From: Mastigias papua
Lineage: Eukaryota; Cnidaria; Scyphozoa; Rhizostomeae; Mastigiidae
Reading direction: 5' to 3'
Length of the DNA stretch: 64,000 nucleotides
Assembly (NCBI GenBank): GCA_964019165.1
Contig: OZ025272.1
Coordinates: 3,087,993 to 3,151,992, forward strand
In this document: positions 47,001 to 58,261 of the stretch, piece after piece
How positions within the stretch are numbered: position 1 is the stretch's first letter
How the letters are laid out: each line of letters begins with the position of its first letter
Translations under genes and position numbers: made by a program
Notes under the pieces: model-generated
The model's database searches: none
Told to the model about the DNA's origin: nothing
Seen by the model: only the letters and a program-made list of their open reading frames with translations

Positions 47001-50000
47001 TGTTTTGTACTGTAATTTTCCCAACTCATCATTACCTTTCACAGCGTTTTCTGTTTCGCTTATATGGGGGCATTCCAGCTGCCTTAGAGTTGTCAGGCTG
47101 TCCATCCTTGTCATGAATTTTATCTGTTTAGGTACTTGACTGGTTGACGGAGTGTACACTGTGCACCATAGAGAGACTTAATGATAGTGACCCGCTGGCG
47201 AAACAATGGGAGCCCTTGTAAGTATCGTATGCATATTATGGTTTAATCTGCCCCTTCACTGGAAGATCCAAAGACTTTGAATCTCTGTTACTTTATGTAT
47301 CTTGAATACAGTGTTCCTTCTTCCCCGTCTCATCGAGTTTTACGTTTTGTATATACGAATTATATCGGTAAATATATCAATTAATATTGAATTGGGAGGT
47401 ATCATTGTTTCGTGACCAAAGCGTGATATTTCTTGAACTGGGTTCGATCTCGGAAAAGTTCGCGGTAGATTTTTTAATTATCTTGTGATGATATTTATTG
47501 AAAAAAGTTTCGGATAAGTCTTAACAGATTTTACACCGGGTTTTTTGATCGAGTGATAGTAGAACTGGGGGTCCTGGCCTTCTGAGTGGTTAATAAGGCA
47601 GAAGATTCCCAAAGTGGGGATCACACTAACAGCCAATCAAGTTTGAGTCCTATGCTGGGTTATACTCTACATTAGCAGCATTCCAGGAGAAGCGTAGGAA
47701 TCTGAATTAGATTGGGGAATCTCTCTTTTATTCAACGTTACCGTGTAGTCATATATAAAGCTCTTGCATACTCTGCAATTTATTTTTTTTCCTATATATT
47801 AATCACATATTTGGTAATTGATTTATTTTATTTCAATTGGTATCTAATTTGGCAACAGAGCACTGTTGAAATTAGTGTAAACTGAATGTTTTGCCCTGTA
47901 AAAATATTATGAACCAAATGAAATGAGTTGTCGTATATTTTTTATGATAGAGTATCCGGGGTTGTACAATTAGCATATCTGTTGCTCTCTCTTTGATAGA
48001 TTCTATTCGAACAGCATTTAAACGGCATTTCAGAACCATCAGCTTTTCCTTCTTGAAACAAAGATTTGCTGTGACTTAAGCCTCATTTGGCAAAATTGTC
48101 CAGAAAGTGTATTAAACTATTATTTCGGTCACACATTTGCCTTTCGATGAGTTGTTGAGCTACTTTTGTCTGTTTTACAATACAAAAAGCTTTTCTTAGT
48201 CAGATTCCCACTTGATATGAATAGTGGAGGGCACAAAAATTTAAGAGAAGGATGAGAATGAGATCGATATACAGGAAAAGCGATTGAAAGAGAAAGAGAA
48301 TGAAGATCAGCGTGAAGAGGAAAAGAAAATGAAGAATGAAAAATGTGAAAGATCAGCGGAATAAAAAAAACAACAAAGAGTGGAATGGGAGACAGAGAAC
48401 AAAATTTTTAACAGCTGGAATATTTACTTGCCATTTTTGTCCTAGGTGGCGATCATTGTATCAAAAAGTCCCATTAAACATTTATAGGCATATTGTGATA
48501 TCAGGTATGTCATTGGTTGTTCTTACTTCTGATTTTGTTTGACTGCTCCGATTTGGGTATATGCTACTACCACAGTCTCATCTTTTCTGCGTTGAAATGC
48601 ATTCTTAGTAGCTTGATTAGCATTGGTATACACCAGAGGACTCTTCTCTGGTACTTTTGTAGTTATCAATTTCTTTCTGCTTTTAAAAGTATTTACTCCT
48701 GTATAACTACACCTTTAACTTATGTGTTTTCTTCTTTTGTTAGATATTAAAGAAGCAACTAGATCTTTGCCACCGGTTTGTTTCTTCTCTGTATTGTTGG
48801 TATCTCAGTTTGAGTAACAACCCCACATATGTTCACATAGTGTCCAGAAACATGTTTACTCCACTGTTAAGAGACTACCCATATCATGAGGCTGGTTGTC
48901 CATGTATAAGAATTCTTCTGCTCTGTTCTCATCTACCACTGCGCGTTTGTCAGTAAAGTTTTATGACATCAATTTTATTTTAGCAGATTCTGATACTTCA
49001 TTTTTGTGCAAAGGGATAGCCATACATCCTTGGCCTTTAAGTTCAATATTGTCAGTAGGCAGGTTCTCATTGTGGTAGTATACATTCCATTCCTGTTTGT
49101 CATGTGGAGTTTCCCTCAGTTACATGTGTATACATGCTATAGATCATATATGAAATTTGTTACTTGATTTTTGTTGTCTGTCTACTGGTTTCTCCCAGGC
49201 AGGTTTGAATTCATCTTCTGCTTTTTCAGATATACATGATTTGCGAAACATTAAATTATCTGTCATTGGTCGTATCTAATAAACATTTGCTTATCAATTC
49301 TTTTTATATGCTATGCTAACATTTCAGGAAATCAGCAACCAGAGTACAACCACATATGATCCTTTACCCCCACCTGATTCCATTTGTGGTTACCAAATAC
49401 CAGAAAGGTTTGTTTTTGGAAATTGATCCGATGCTTTGCCATTCTTTTCGGTCCGTTTTGTATATTAATCAGTTGACTGAATATTTACTCAATTAATTAA
49501 TAATTTATTTCAATAATTGATTCAATATTGTGTTTTGTTCTTTTCTCAGACGCCGACAGAGAGACACGAGTTCATTTTTTTCACTATTTCTTCGCTCATT
49601 GCTTCCATCTTATGGACTAGAAAATGTAAGTGCTTTAGCAACTTAGTGTGCTAACTCTGAAGTGCTTACTAGAAGGCGCTCTTTATTATTGGAGAGCTGG
49701 AATTTTCTTTAAAATCCAGTAAGCTGGAGCGAGTTTTTGAAATGGTGGGAGGGGTCAGAATTTTGCCAAACCTGTACTACTGGCGGAAGTAATTGATATA
49801 CGGTCAGACTCGTGCAGGTCAGATAACTTCGGACCAGACAAAATTCTTCGGCACATCCGACTTAGGCAAATCCAACTCAGGCATCCAACTTTGATCCAAC
49901 TTTGATTTTATAATGTCAAAATATGCCAACAGTTTTAGCTATTGAAAGGTATATCGTAGCTAGCTTGTTGAGTGCCCCCCCCCCCCCCCTGTTTAGTAGG

Positions 50001-52374
50001 TAGCCAAGAACACTTTATGCATATTCTAATATGAACAACGACATTTCCTACATTTTGGAACTGTGCCTCCAGCTGAAAGATGCATTAATTACATTTTAAG
50101 TACCATGCTTCTAGTCTTGTGTATTTATTCTCTAGGGTAATGATAGGAATAATATTCGAGTGGATCAGCAACGGCAAGAGGTAGAACAACAACCAGAAAA
50201 TGCAGACGGAGCTAGGGCGATTCTTAGACCTGGAGTGGAGAACCAGATAAATGATAGTGCACAGAGACTAATGACTGCTATGAGAGAATTACTCAATTCA
50301 ATGACCTACAGGTATTGGTTTGTTTTTGTACTTTTGTATTTCATTTTACCTGACATCAAGCTACGCAGATGTTATTATTTGAGTCATATGGTTTTGAATG
50401 AGTGAAGAAGGTAGAGTGGAAGAGAAGACGCACCAGAGAAAGAGGCTTGTGATGAAATTGGTGGAAATTCAGGGAAACACAGTTACTTACTTGAGTCATT
50501 AACTGCTTTGCGGAGAATTGGTAGTTTATGGCGAACCCTTGGACCGATGTTGGGGTGATCACTGTTTGTCCATCGGGCAGCAAATGGGCACCGGTAGCAA
50601 GACTCGGGAGTTAAAAGGCAGCAAAAAACTGGCCATCATACCTCACCATGCCTATGGGAACTCCATAATGTATGGAATTATAGCTAATTTTGATTACCCT
50701 GTGTCCTTACGGCTACATTTGTGCGTTGTGGTCGTTTGATTAAGGTCAAAGTCTTGAGAAAAAGTACACTAGAAGCAGGTTCACTACTGAGAGGCTGGAA
50801 ATGTAGAAAATTCACTCCTCAAAGGCGTGGAACCTTCTCCACAGCAGCCTTCTCCACGGAGCGCATGCGATCCCTCATTAACACCATTGCATACATCATT
50901 CGGCAGAAATGTCAGGCAAAAGAATCATAACAGTATCTTGCCATATTGTAATTATCGCACGCTGAAAAATATTTGTTTCCATCTTTTTTTTTCTATATAG
51001 CAAATAATTAAAAGGGACTACACAAACTTACATCACCCGTGGCTGCCATAGAAGGAAAGGACAATGTCAGCGAGTTCCATCTATGACGGCCACTTACAAT
51101 AAATATATATTACATTTTACCAAGACAAAGGGAACTTACAAACAAAACAAACACTAATTTCAACTAATTTCAACCAGGTGTCTCAAAAAGGAGACTCTAT
51201 CACCTTAAAGCACCTTTATCGGTTGCTTGCTCGAAAGAATATGTGTTTAACCCCCAAAGGGATGTCAAAAATTTTATAATGATAGGCCAAGTGGGCCAGG
51301 TGCAGATGGGAGCACTCCTTTACAAGACACCTGATAAAGTTATAACAATAAAGCAATGAAAATTAACACAAGATTGCTGCTGCTGTAATTTTACTCAATT
51401 TGTATCAGAAAACCTTTTCGTATTTTTGATAAAAGAAATTGTTGCTTCAAGTATTTTTCGATTGTTAGCAACACTATATTTTGAACCTCCAAACAGAAGC
51501 AAATCACACAAAGATTTGTCATCTAAATTTAGAATTAGACCAGGGATGTCAGAGAGCTGGCCAAAGAGATTCTGACGCAGCAGATAAAACTGTGAGCAGT
51601 GTAGAAAAAAGTGCTCATTGTCTTCTTTGTCAATGCCACAAGCGCAGAAGGGTGTCACACTGTCAAAGTTGTGCCTAAATCTATGTTCATTTAGCGTACT
51701 AAATTTTAAACGCAACTTTGTGAGGTATCGAGCACCCTCAATATCACAAATATTATAAGTGGATTTTTTCTGAGGTTTAATGAGTTTTAGTAATTTGCTT
51801 TTGAACTGAAAAAGGAATACGGAATTTTTATCTCTTCCTCTAGCAAGTTCCAATCGAACAAGGTGTTTTAAAAATAAGTGTTCGAAAAACAAAGTTTACA
51901 TAATTTTTCGCGAAAAACAAAGTTTACATATTGTATGCCATTATGCAATCAACAGCTTTTGTGCCATGTGATACATCGTATCTGAACCATTTTCCTCACA
52001 TAGAATGCTAATATAGTAAAATAGGGCAGCAGATAGCTTTAAATGTGTAAAAAAGTGCTTAGTTTAATAACAGATTTTGTTGCAATTGATTCAGAAATGA
52101 GTGTTTGAGAAATTTACGAGGAAGAAATGAGAAATATACAATTGGTATATGGTGTGCGTTTGTTGATGCATAATGTAGATTGTGATTGTCAATATTAATT
52201 ATCAAAAGTGATGATAACTTTGTGTTTTTCTAGCAATTTTTTTTATTTTACTGGATTTTCCTCTAGTTGTAAGCAGACCTTTGCTGTTTTAGAGGTGACC
52301 TGGAAGAAAATGCAGAAGGCGAAGATGATCTTGATGATGCTGAATGGTGGGACCCAGAAGATGACTCAGATTAA
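32035..52374 (+). CDS. TCF25: TCF25 (NULP1/Rqc1 family), 25 exons, 667 aa
   Basis: Exons: 32035-32178, 32626-32694, 33337-33450, 33597-33660, 34012-34072, 36102-36167, 37112-37150, 37610-37653, 38978-39011, 39736-39832, 40423-40522, 42011-42104, 43328-43377, 43688-43730, 44290-44392, 45025-45123, 45305-45423, 45956-46028, 47132-47217, 48446-48504, 48744-48775, 49328-49407, 49550-49625, 50136-50311, 52293-52374. All are GT-AG and in phase, total 2004 nt; human TCF25 has 676 residues. The family is the animal counterpart of yeast Rqc1, a ribosome-associated quality-control factor working with LTN1, NEMF and VCP on stalled nascent chains. Visible: acidic N end, Lys-rich run (about residues 80-95), VEHRYLN near 150, VESLDHNNIV, HIDSLLQLSE, LDYRRAENRSFFLALF, LPNFAFSVPLA, IYRHIVISDIKEA, YDPLPPPDSI, SLFLRSLLPSYG (about 565-578) and acidic C end DAEWWDPEDDSD. 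AATAAA at 52839. Exons 2-3 are least certain. Confidence 0.95.
32971..33088. repeat. TGTGCCAGATTG minisatellite
   Basis: Tandem units of 13 bp (TGTGCCAGATTGT) at the left pass into 12-bp units at the right, about nine in all, inside TCF25 intron 2. Open frames across it are repeat artefacts. Confidence 0.9.
34358..34398 (-). ncRNA. Minimal type I hammerhead ribozyme, core intact
   Basis: On the - strand: stem I CATACT, core CTGACGA, stem II GTTTCGGAC, GAAA, a minimal A-T stem III, cleavage triplet TTC, and stem I partner AGTATG (6 of 6 pairs). This matches the minimal type I hammerheads known from Penelope-like terminal repeats. All invariant core bases (CUGANGA, GAAA, NUH) are present. Self-cleavage would fall between 34364 and 34363. 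Stem III is only about 3 bp, so activity may need a dimeric form. Confidence 0.75.
35467..35507 (+). ncRNA. Hammerhead motif, degraded, inverted pLTR
   Basis: Same architecture in the opposite orientation: CATACT, CTGACGA, GTGTCGGAC, then GAGA where GAAA is required, then TTTC and AGTATG. The A-to-G change at an invariant core position should abolish cleavage. A 20-bp tandem duplication (35441-35460 and 35461-35480) covers its 5' side. Confidence 0.6.
38437..38615 (-). mobile_element. Solo Penelope-type terminal repeat
   Basis: About 180 bp colinear with the pLTR at 34325-34520, sharing GTCAGAGTATG, GTCGGATAACGAC and CACGTGATAT. No RT or endonuclease sequence is attached. It lies in TCF25 intron 8. 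Confidence 0.65.
38467..38509 (-). ncRNA. Hammerhead motif, degraded, solo pLTR
   Basis: CATACT and AGTATG form stem I, but the core reads CTGACCA in place of CTGANGA, and stem III is slightly longer (GAAAAATAGCTTTTC). The G-to-C core change predicts loss of cleavage. Confidence 0.6.
39955..40170 (+). pseudogene. Tiny 3' relic of an RTE-like LINE
   Basis: A short frame reads ATVEGILLYGVETWVI, matching the post-RT block ILLYGSETWTL of RTE-like LINEs, and the segment ends in a (GATGAT)n tail at about 40143-40170. A tail of trinucleotides after a 5'-truncated body is what such elements leave. It lies in TCF25 intron 10. The reading rests on one motif and the tail. Confidence 0.45.
41302..41356. 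repeat. 17-bp minisatellite, three units
   Basis: Three perfect tandem units of TGCGTATAAGCAGCACC in TCF25 intron 11. No coding meaning. Confidence 0.85.
45535..45727. repeat. (GAAT)n tetranucleotide repeats
   Basis: Two GAAT/TGAA runs, about 45535-45580 and 45685-45725, with decayed sequence between them, in TCF25 intron 17. Probably one old microsatellite. Confidence 0.8.
50997..51910 (-). mobile_element. 5'-truncated LINE fragment in the last TCF25 intron
   Basis: A 165-residue frame (51892-51395, - strand) shows a LINE C-terminal zinc knuckle (FCACGIDKEDNEHFFLHC) after ARYLTKLRLKFSTLNEHRF, the region that follows RT in several non-LTR clades. About 400 bp of 3' UTR lie below it, to about 51000. 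RT itself is missing. At the upstream border CGAAAAACAAAGTTTACAT occurs twice (about 51883 and 51911), possibly an insertion footprint. The clade cannot be assigned from this part. Confidence 0.6.
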
Positions 52375-54249
52375 AAGATGTGAACCCTTTAAATGCTCCA
52401 ATTTCAGGTTAGAGTACAATTTGGTATAGCATATTATCCATGCATGATAAATACCTAATTGCACTAATTTGATATACTCTTTTTTATAAGAACACACTAT
52501 ATAGGTACATTGAAAAATTTGCATTTGTAGTGTGAAAAAGTTATGAACATTTGACTCCAAAATTATAGCATGATTAAGAACATTGAGCATCTAGTTCTTT
52601 TAAAATAGAGTGCATTTGGTATGAATGCATGATGTAGTATGTTGCAACTACTTTGCTCAATGGGAGCAGAATTCAGTTAGTAATCTTGGATCTGAAGAGA
52701 AGGGTAGCTATTAGCTAGTAGACCAGATAACAGTGCAGTGAAACTGTTAAACACTATTCATGTCTAGGATACAGCATGCTCCCTTCAGTGTCTTGAAGTT
52801 TTCCTTGAATTGGTGATTTGCCCATTCTCTATTACCTCAATAAAGAATTATTCAGTTGATCAGACATTGTGCATTGCCAGTGGTGTAAAGATCGAAAAAC
52901 AACTTCTGATGACCTTAAGTATATTTGGTATTAAACGATGAAATTTTAGGGGGTCAGATCACCGATCATTTTGTGGTAAACCTAGCTATACCTGTGAATT
53001 TAACAATTGTTCCAGAACTGTGTTCATTCCTTACTAAACAATGTTATATCATAGTTGCCAAGTTTCGGTTGTCAAAATGCTGGAGAATTGGGTGTGGTAG
53101 ATTTTGCAGTCATGGGGATGGGGCTGTGCCATCACTACACTGTATCAAACCATCAATACATTGTAACATCTAAAATACCAACATAAAATAAGTAGATCAA
53201 AATCATTAAAAGCAATGGTTCTAGAAATGATTAGTTTTGAATAAGGGGACTGATGAAGAATGTTCATGAATTGCCAAGTTCCAGTATGTTTTCAGATAGA
53301 GGATTTATGTTTCTTCAGAATGAAAGTAATGCTAGAGATTTTAGGACATTTTACCATTGCTGGAGGTTGGCTGGATATAGCACTGAAATGCTGGAGTCTC
53401 CAGCGGGATTTGGGAGACTTGGCAACTATGTTATATTTTAATCCCTTTTATCACATGACTAATGCCAAAGTGAATCCATGGACAACTATGAACTCATTTA
53501 TGTACTGTTTGTGTGCTTATTCAAGGTAGCCAGTGATCAGAAAAACAGGAAAATTAGAGAATTTTCAGAGGCTTTAATTTCTGTCATGGAAATCAGGAAG
53601 AATTTCAGTGAATTTAACAAAAGTTTGGGATAGATCAGGAAATATTGTAATCTTTAATTTTCTCAAATCTGAAACTCTTTTTGTTTGTTGTTTGGACTGG
53701 ACACAAAGATATAGAATGGCAGTATAAAACATCAGAGAATTCTGCCCATTTTGCCAAAGCGGTCAGTGGAAAATCTTACAATTACATACACAAAATCCAC
53801 TTGTTATCCTGACCTTAGATAAATTGCCTTCCAGTTTTTAATGTATAAAGTAGAATTTTAGTCTCAATTATTCGAATCCCATCTGAAAGACAGTTACTTG
53901 CAAATGATAATTTATTTAATGACAATCTTTGTTATTATGAATATCATTATTGTTGTGTGTTGTATTTACACACCATCCACAATACTCTTTGCATTTGAAA
54001 AAGTAAGCTAGATTTTTAGATATATTTTTCCTTTGAAAGACTGCCCTGAAGGCATTTCCTTTGATGTGAGCTGATTTTTTCTATATGTTTTCTGTTCTGG
54101 TATACTTTGCATCCTCCCCATTTGTGCAGTAAATGCCAGCAATCCTTTGGTGATTATGAGCAGAAAGACTCAGCAAAGAAGACAGTTGTTTCCTTAACAC
54201 AACATATACAAAACACATGAATCAATTTGCTCCAAATTTTTTATAAATA
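52375..54249. other. Convergent intergenic region, TCF25 and KDEL-protein 3' ends
   Basis: Holds the 3' UTRs of two tail-to-tail genes. AATAAA on the + strand at 52839-52844 fits TCF25; TTTATT at 53911-53916 (AATAAA on the - strand) fits the KDEL-protein gene. No other gene is visible in about 1.9 kb. Confidence 0.55.
52839..52844 (+). terminator. Candidate TCF25 polyadenylation signal
   Basis: Canonical AATAAA 465 bp after the TCF25 stop codon, the first such hexamer on this strand that I found downstream. Confidence 0.5.
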
Positions 54250-56805
54250 CTACAACTCATCTTTTAAATTCTGTGGCTCTTCAGCCTCTGGATCTTCATC
54301 ACCAAATTGTTCTTCTTGCCCATCACCTTCTGGACTCTCTTCCTCTCCCTCTTCCATTCCTTGTTCTGTCCCATCATTGTCAGGAATTTCTAAAAAAAGC
54401 AAATTACAGGCAAATGTATCTATAAAATTATTGCCTATTCTTTTGTAGTTGTCTTCATGTGATTTTGTCAAAAATCTTACACAGGCAACTACATTTACCA
54501 CAGAAATTATAGCAGCCTAGATGAATATCACAGAAGTGACAGGGGAGCCCATTCAAATGCCAGACAGAATACTTTTCAAGGCCATTGTCTTTAAATCAGT
54601 TTTCACTTTCTGCTCTTTGGTAATCTTCCTTGCTGTCACCTAGTTTTCTAATTTCAAGTATACTCAGGTGCTGGAATATAAAGTACAATATAGAAAATTG
54701 ATATTGCTTCATAGAACAAAATGCCCCACACAATTACTAACAAAGAATTAAATAGTATTTTGTTTAGGGAGTACTTAAGGAGGATTCCTCTTTGTTGGTA
54801 AACTAATGAAGTATGGAATAATTTAATATCAAAAGTACATTGAAGAATGAAAGGAGGCAATTGACACATTTTTGGTTAGGCTTTGAGTGCTTGATCCATT
54901 ATATAAATAGCTATGTCATGCAGGCACTAAAGTAGACATACAAGTGGTGGTTTGTGGGATTAGGGAGCAACATTGATTAGATTTTTGGCAAGGCTGCTTA
55001 GACAGAATCTTCCTCACATGCCTTTCAACCTCTTGAGAATACCACTTTACAAAGAAAACAATTCCTATTTATCAACCTGCTTCTTCACTCTCTTCCTCCT
55101 CATCTATAACTTCAGGTTCTTCACCACCATAATCATCAATCTCTCCACCATCTTCCCCTTGTTGATCCTCGCCAATTGGTTGCAATGGCATCTTAGGAGC
55201 ATCTTTGCATTGTGCCATAAATGGATCACTGGCACCCATTTCCTTGAATTGCCATATTATTGCATCACAGTATAGATCAGGTCTCTCAATAGCTCTTGGT
55301 TCTGGTTTGACATTAAACCCGCATTTTGACAGTGGCTCTGGTGGGGCAAGTACCTGGCAGCCTTCTTTTGGCCACATCTCTCCTCTTGCTTTTTGTACAG
55401 CTTCACGAACCTAAACAAGATTAATTGTTAAACTAAGAGCGCACACTCAGGGACCGCGGAGCAGTCTGAAAGTGGGGGGGGGGGGGCTAAAATTTAGCGA
55501 AGCGAGAAAGAATGGGGGACTTGGGCTTGCCTTAGAATTTAAACTATGCCCCTTTAAACATCAAAAGAATGGTTATCTTTGAAAAACTACAGTAATCAAT
55601 CATTAGCGAATTCTTTTGACCTCTTTGAAACATTATTGTTTATTTTCAAAAAAAGTGGGGGGCTATAGCCCCCCCAGCCCCCCTGTTCCATGGTGCCTGA
55701 CACTAGAATAGGTACTAGTAACAAAGCAAGGAACTCCAGTCTCAGAAGTGAAAGCTCAATATATAACAGGGAAACTGTACTGTGTGGTTAATTTGATTAT
55801 GAAGTTATTGGTCCTCTATAAGTAGCTGATTTTTATAGTTATTCAATGTTTTAAAAACATTAAGATTTTTTATAAATAGTTTATTTTTGTAGTTATTCAA
55901 GATTTTTAAAAACATTAAGATTTTTGTAAGTAGTTGATTTTTTATTCTTCAAAACCTAGTATGATAGGTCAAAACCTAGTATGATTGGTCAAAACCTAGT
56001 ATGATAGGTCAAAACCTAGTATGATAGGTCAAAACCTAGTATGATTGGTATACACAAGTCCAGTCTGGAACCAGAAACCACTGAATAGGAAATTAAAAGT
56101 CATGTTACCTTATATTTGGGATTCTATGAGAGGTAGATTCCCTTCCAAAATATGTTTGCTAATATTTGTCATGGCTTTATGAAAGGGCAGATCAGGTATT
56201 GCTTGATCAAACTGTCAGATTTAAAGTACATGAAGCTTCAACATACTACAACCATGCCTTACCCAATTTACTGCACCCAACGCTTTCTTGCAATCAGCTT
56301 GTTTCTTTTTCTTCAAGCAAACCTTCAGCAAATCCAGATTCTCCTTCAGATCTTTATTATTAACATGATCATCGAGAGCTTTTTTGCACACTGGATCTGG
56401 GTTCTTGCAGTCTTCATAACCACCATCTCTGTACGCCTTGGTGCAACAGCATTTGTTCGCTGCTTCGATACTGCTCGGATTCAATGCGTCCACCACTCTT
56501 CCTAACTCATCCAAATTCTTGCACTTGCCAGTATTTGCACAGGTTTCTAGAACCTGCAGTCCGGTACAGCTTTTTTCAACAACATCTAACAAACAGCCCA
56601 TGTGAAATCGGTGAGTGCATGATCCTGCTTTGTCATAGATGTCTTGTTCTTGTCCAGTTGTGGAATCGCTTGAAGCAGCATTCTTTGCATCTGTTTCTGT
56701 GCTTTCTTGTTCATCACTTGCTGCATTGTCTGTCCCCTCATTGTCTGCACAAATTCCACTTAGACATAACGTACACAAAATTACTAAGAAAATAATCCTA
56801 GACAT
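54250..56805 (-). CDS. Cys-rich ER-lumen protein with C-terminal KDEL (3 exons, 338 aa)
   Basis: Exons on the - strand: 56805-56263, 55410-55077, 54389-54250; splice phases agree and total 1017 nt. The N-terminus is a clear signal peptide (MSRIIFLVILCTLCLSGICA, cut after about residue 20), followed by a Ser/Thr/Asp/Glu-rich linker. A Cys-rich region follows with 12 cysteines in exon 1 (including a CCC triplet and helical, lysine-rich stretches) and four in exon 2, 16 in all. The last 70 or so residues are strongly acidic (IDEEEESEEA, MEEGEEESPEGDG) and end NLKDEL. Signal peptide plus KDEL predicts retention in the ER lumen; an acidic tail before KDEL is common in calcium-binding ER chaperones. 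I do not recognise the family. The donor of exon 2 (GTTGAT) is weaker than the others. Confidence 0.82.
55437..55705. mobile_element. MITE-like element with G/C-run ends
   Basis: About 270 bp with imperfect inverted ends (CAGGGACCGCGGAGCAG at the left; RC of the right end begins CAGGCACCATGGAACAG), each followed inward by a run of Gs on its own strand. It lies in intron 1 of the KDEL-protein gene. Non-coding. Confidence 0.45.
55950..56049. repeat. 20-bp minisatellite, five units
   Basis: Five tandem copies of CAAAACCTAGTATGATAGGT, differing only at the A/T near the end of the unit. Located in intron 1 of the KDEL-protein gene. Confidence 0.92.
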
Positions 56806-57145
56806 TGTGTATGGTCGTTAAGTCGAGTTATATGTCTAATGGAAGCTTTAAACACAGAAATGCTCACTCTATTCGAGTCAAAAGGTAGTTTGTTGAAAGT
56901 ACACGTGTCAATATGCCATCAAACCTGGTACTACTAGAACTACAAAGAAATTATAATTGATGGAATGCTCCATTGACTCTGAAGTTCAAACAGGAAGTGT
57001 TTTATAAGTCTCGTTCCCAAAGAAGGATGAGAGGGGATATCCAAGCAACGGGGATAACCCTCTCGGCGGGGAAAAAGCTAAAAGTTTTTCTCAACACCTT
57101 CTTCCAACTTTAGCGAATATGAGTGAAAGCAAAGAGTAGCCAAGC

Positions 57146-58255
57146 TACGGTGGCCCACAAGTATCACGGCAAAACATTCTTTCTCACGGCAAAACTTTCT
57201 TTCTCACGGCAAAACTCTCATTCTCACGGCAAAACTTTCTTTCTCACGGCAAAACTCTCTTTCTCACGGCAAAACTTTCTTTCTCAAGGCAAAACTTTCT
57301 TTCTCAAGGCAAAACTTTCTTTCTCATGGCCAAACTTTTGTGTACACCGCATGACCTTGTCTAAGCAAGATGTCAATTCTTTCATTACACAGGAAGGAAC
57401 GCAGCAATGTCTCCCTGCACTGGGTCGTTTCTGGAAGTTGTTGGTATGCCTGCCATGATCCCATTGTCGGCTCCAAGACCTTTCATTCAAGGTTGCCAGA
57501 AGGAATAATAGGCAAGAGGGGCCATCCAGACAGTACATACACTTTAAAGGTTGTTGGGCGGGTATCGTCAAAAGCGTACACACGCCTATAGGGTAGGTGG
57601 GTTGGTAAAGGTCAAAGCGTACGCACGAAGGCATGCTCTACTAGAAAGCCTACCCATCGTGCAAGCTGAAGGAAAATAGGGATGAAATGCTACAAAATTA
57701 AAACATTGCAGCAATTACTTTGGAAAAAGAGAGCGATCGATCTTAGGTGGAATTGTGATGATCTGATATTAAGGAAAATTCGTATGCTCGTACAGGGAAA
57801 GGTGGGTGTTTTGAATGAAAGGCATACTCGCGCGTACAGGGTCGGTGGATTGGTCAAAAATGTGACGATGTTAGGCGTATGTACTTTCTGGATGATCCCA
57901 AGGGGGGAAGTGTGTTGCAAAAGAGGCTCTTTGTATTTCCCTCATCAACCATATTTATCGTTCTTTCTCTTCGCTTTCTGAACAAGTTTCTTCGTCAGAG
58001 CGAATGTTGTACTCTACAAAAGAGCGTTCTGCCATGAGAAAGAGTTTTGCCGTGAGAAAGAAAGTTTTGCCGTGAGAAAAGAGAGTTTTGCCGTGAGAAA
58101 GAGAATTTTGCCGTGAGAAAGAGAGTTTTGCCGTGAGAAAGAGAGTTTTGCCGTGAGAAAGAGAGTTTTGCCGTGAGAAATGAGAGTTTTGCCGTGAGAA
58201 AGAAAGTTTTGCCGTGAGAAAGAATGTTTTGTCGTGATACTTGTGGGCCACCGTA
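57146..58255. mobile_element. Foldback transposable element with minisatellite arms
   Basis: The outer ends are inverted copies beginning TACGGTGGCCCACAAGTATC, flanked on both sides by the direct repeat CCAAGC (57140-57145 and 58256-58261), a likely 6-bp target-site duplication. Each end runs into a minisatellite of 20-bp units, consensus TTCTCACGGCAAAACTTTCT: about nine units at 57172-57350 and about ten inverted units at 58022-58242. The middle, about 670 bp, is unique and has no recognised gene. The layout resembles Foldback-type elements, where short repeats build long inverted arms. Repetitive translations such as SFSRQNFLSHGKT come from the arms. Confidence 0.8.
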
Positions 58256-58261
58256 CCAAGC

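Noticed and set aside
50160..50405. Stand-alone short gene
   Set aside because: It is exon 24 of TCF25 read on into the following intron.
50518..50930. Possible transposase remnant in TCF25 intron 24
   Set aside because: The short frames there show no recognised motif and no terminal repeats could be found.
54973..55275. Membrane-like 100-residue open frame on the + strand
   Set aside because: It is antisense to exon 2 of the KDEL-protein gene, whose acidic codons read as hydrophobic residues on the other strand.
57123..57458. Repeat proteins with SFSRQN and SHGKT motifs (also 57955-58362)
   Set aside because: They arise from the 20-bp minisatellite arms of the foldback element; several frames are open at once.
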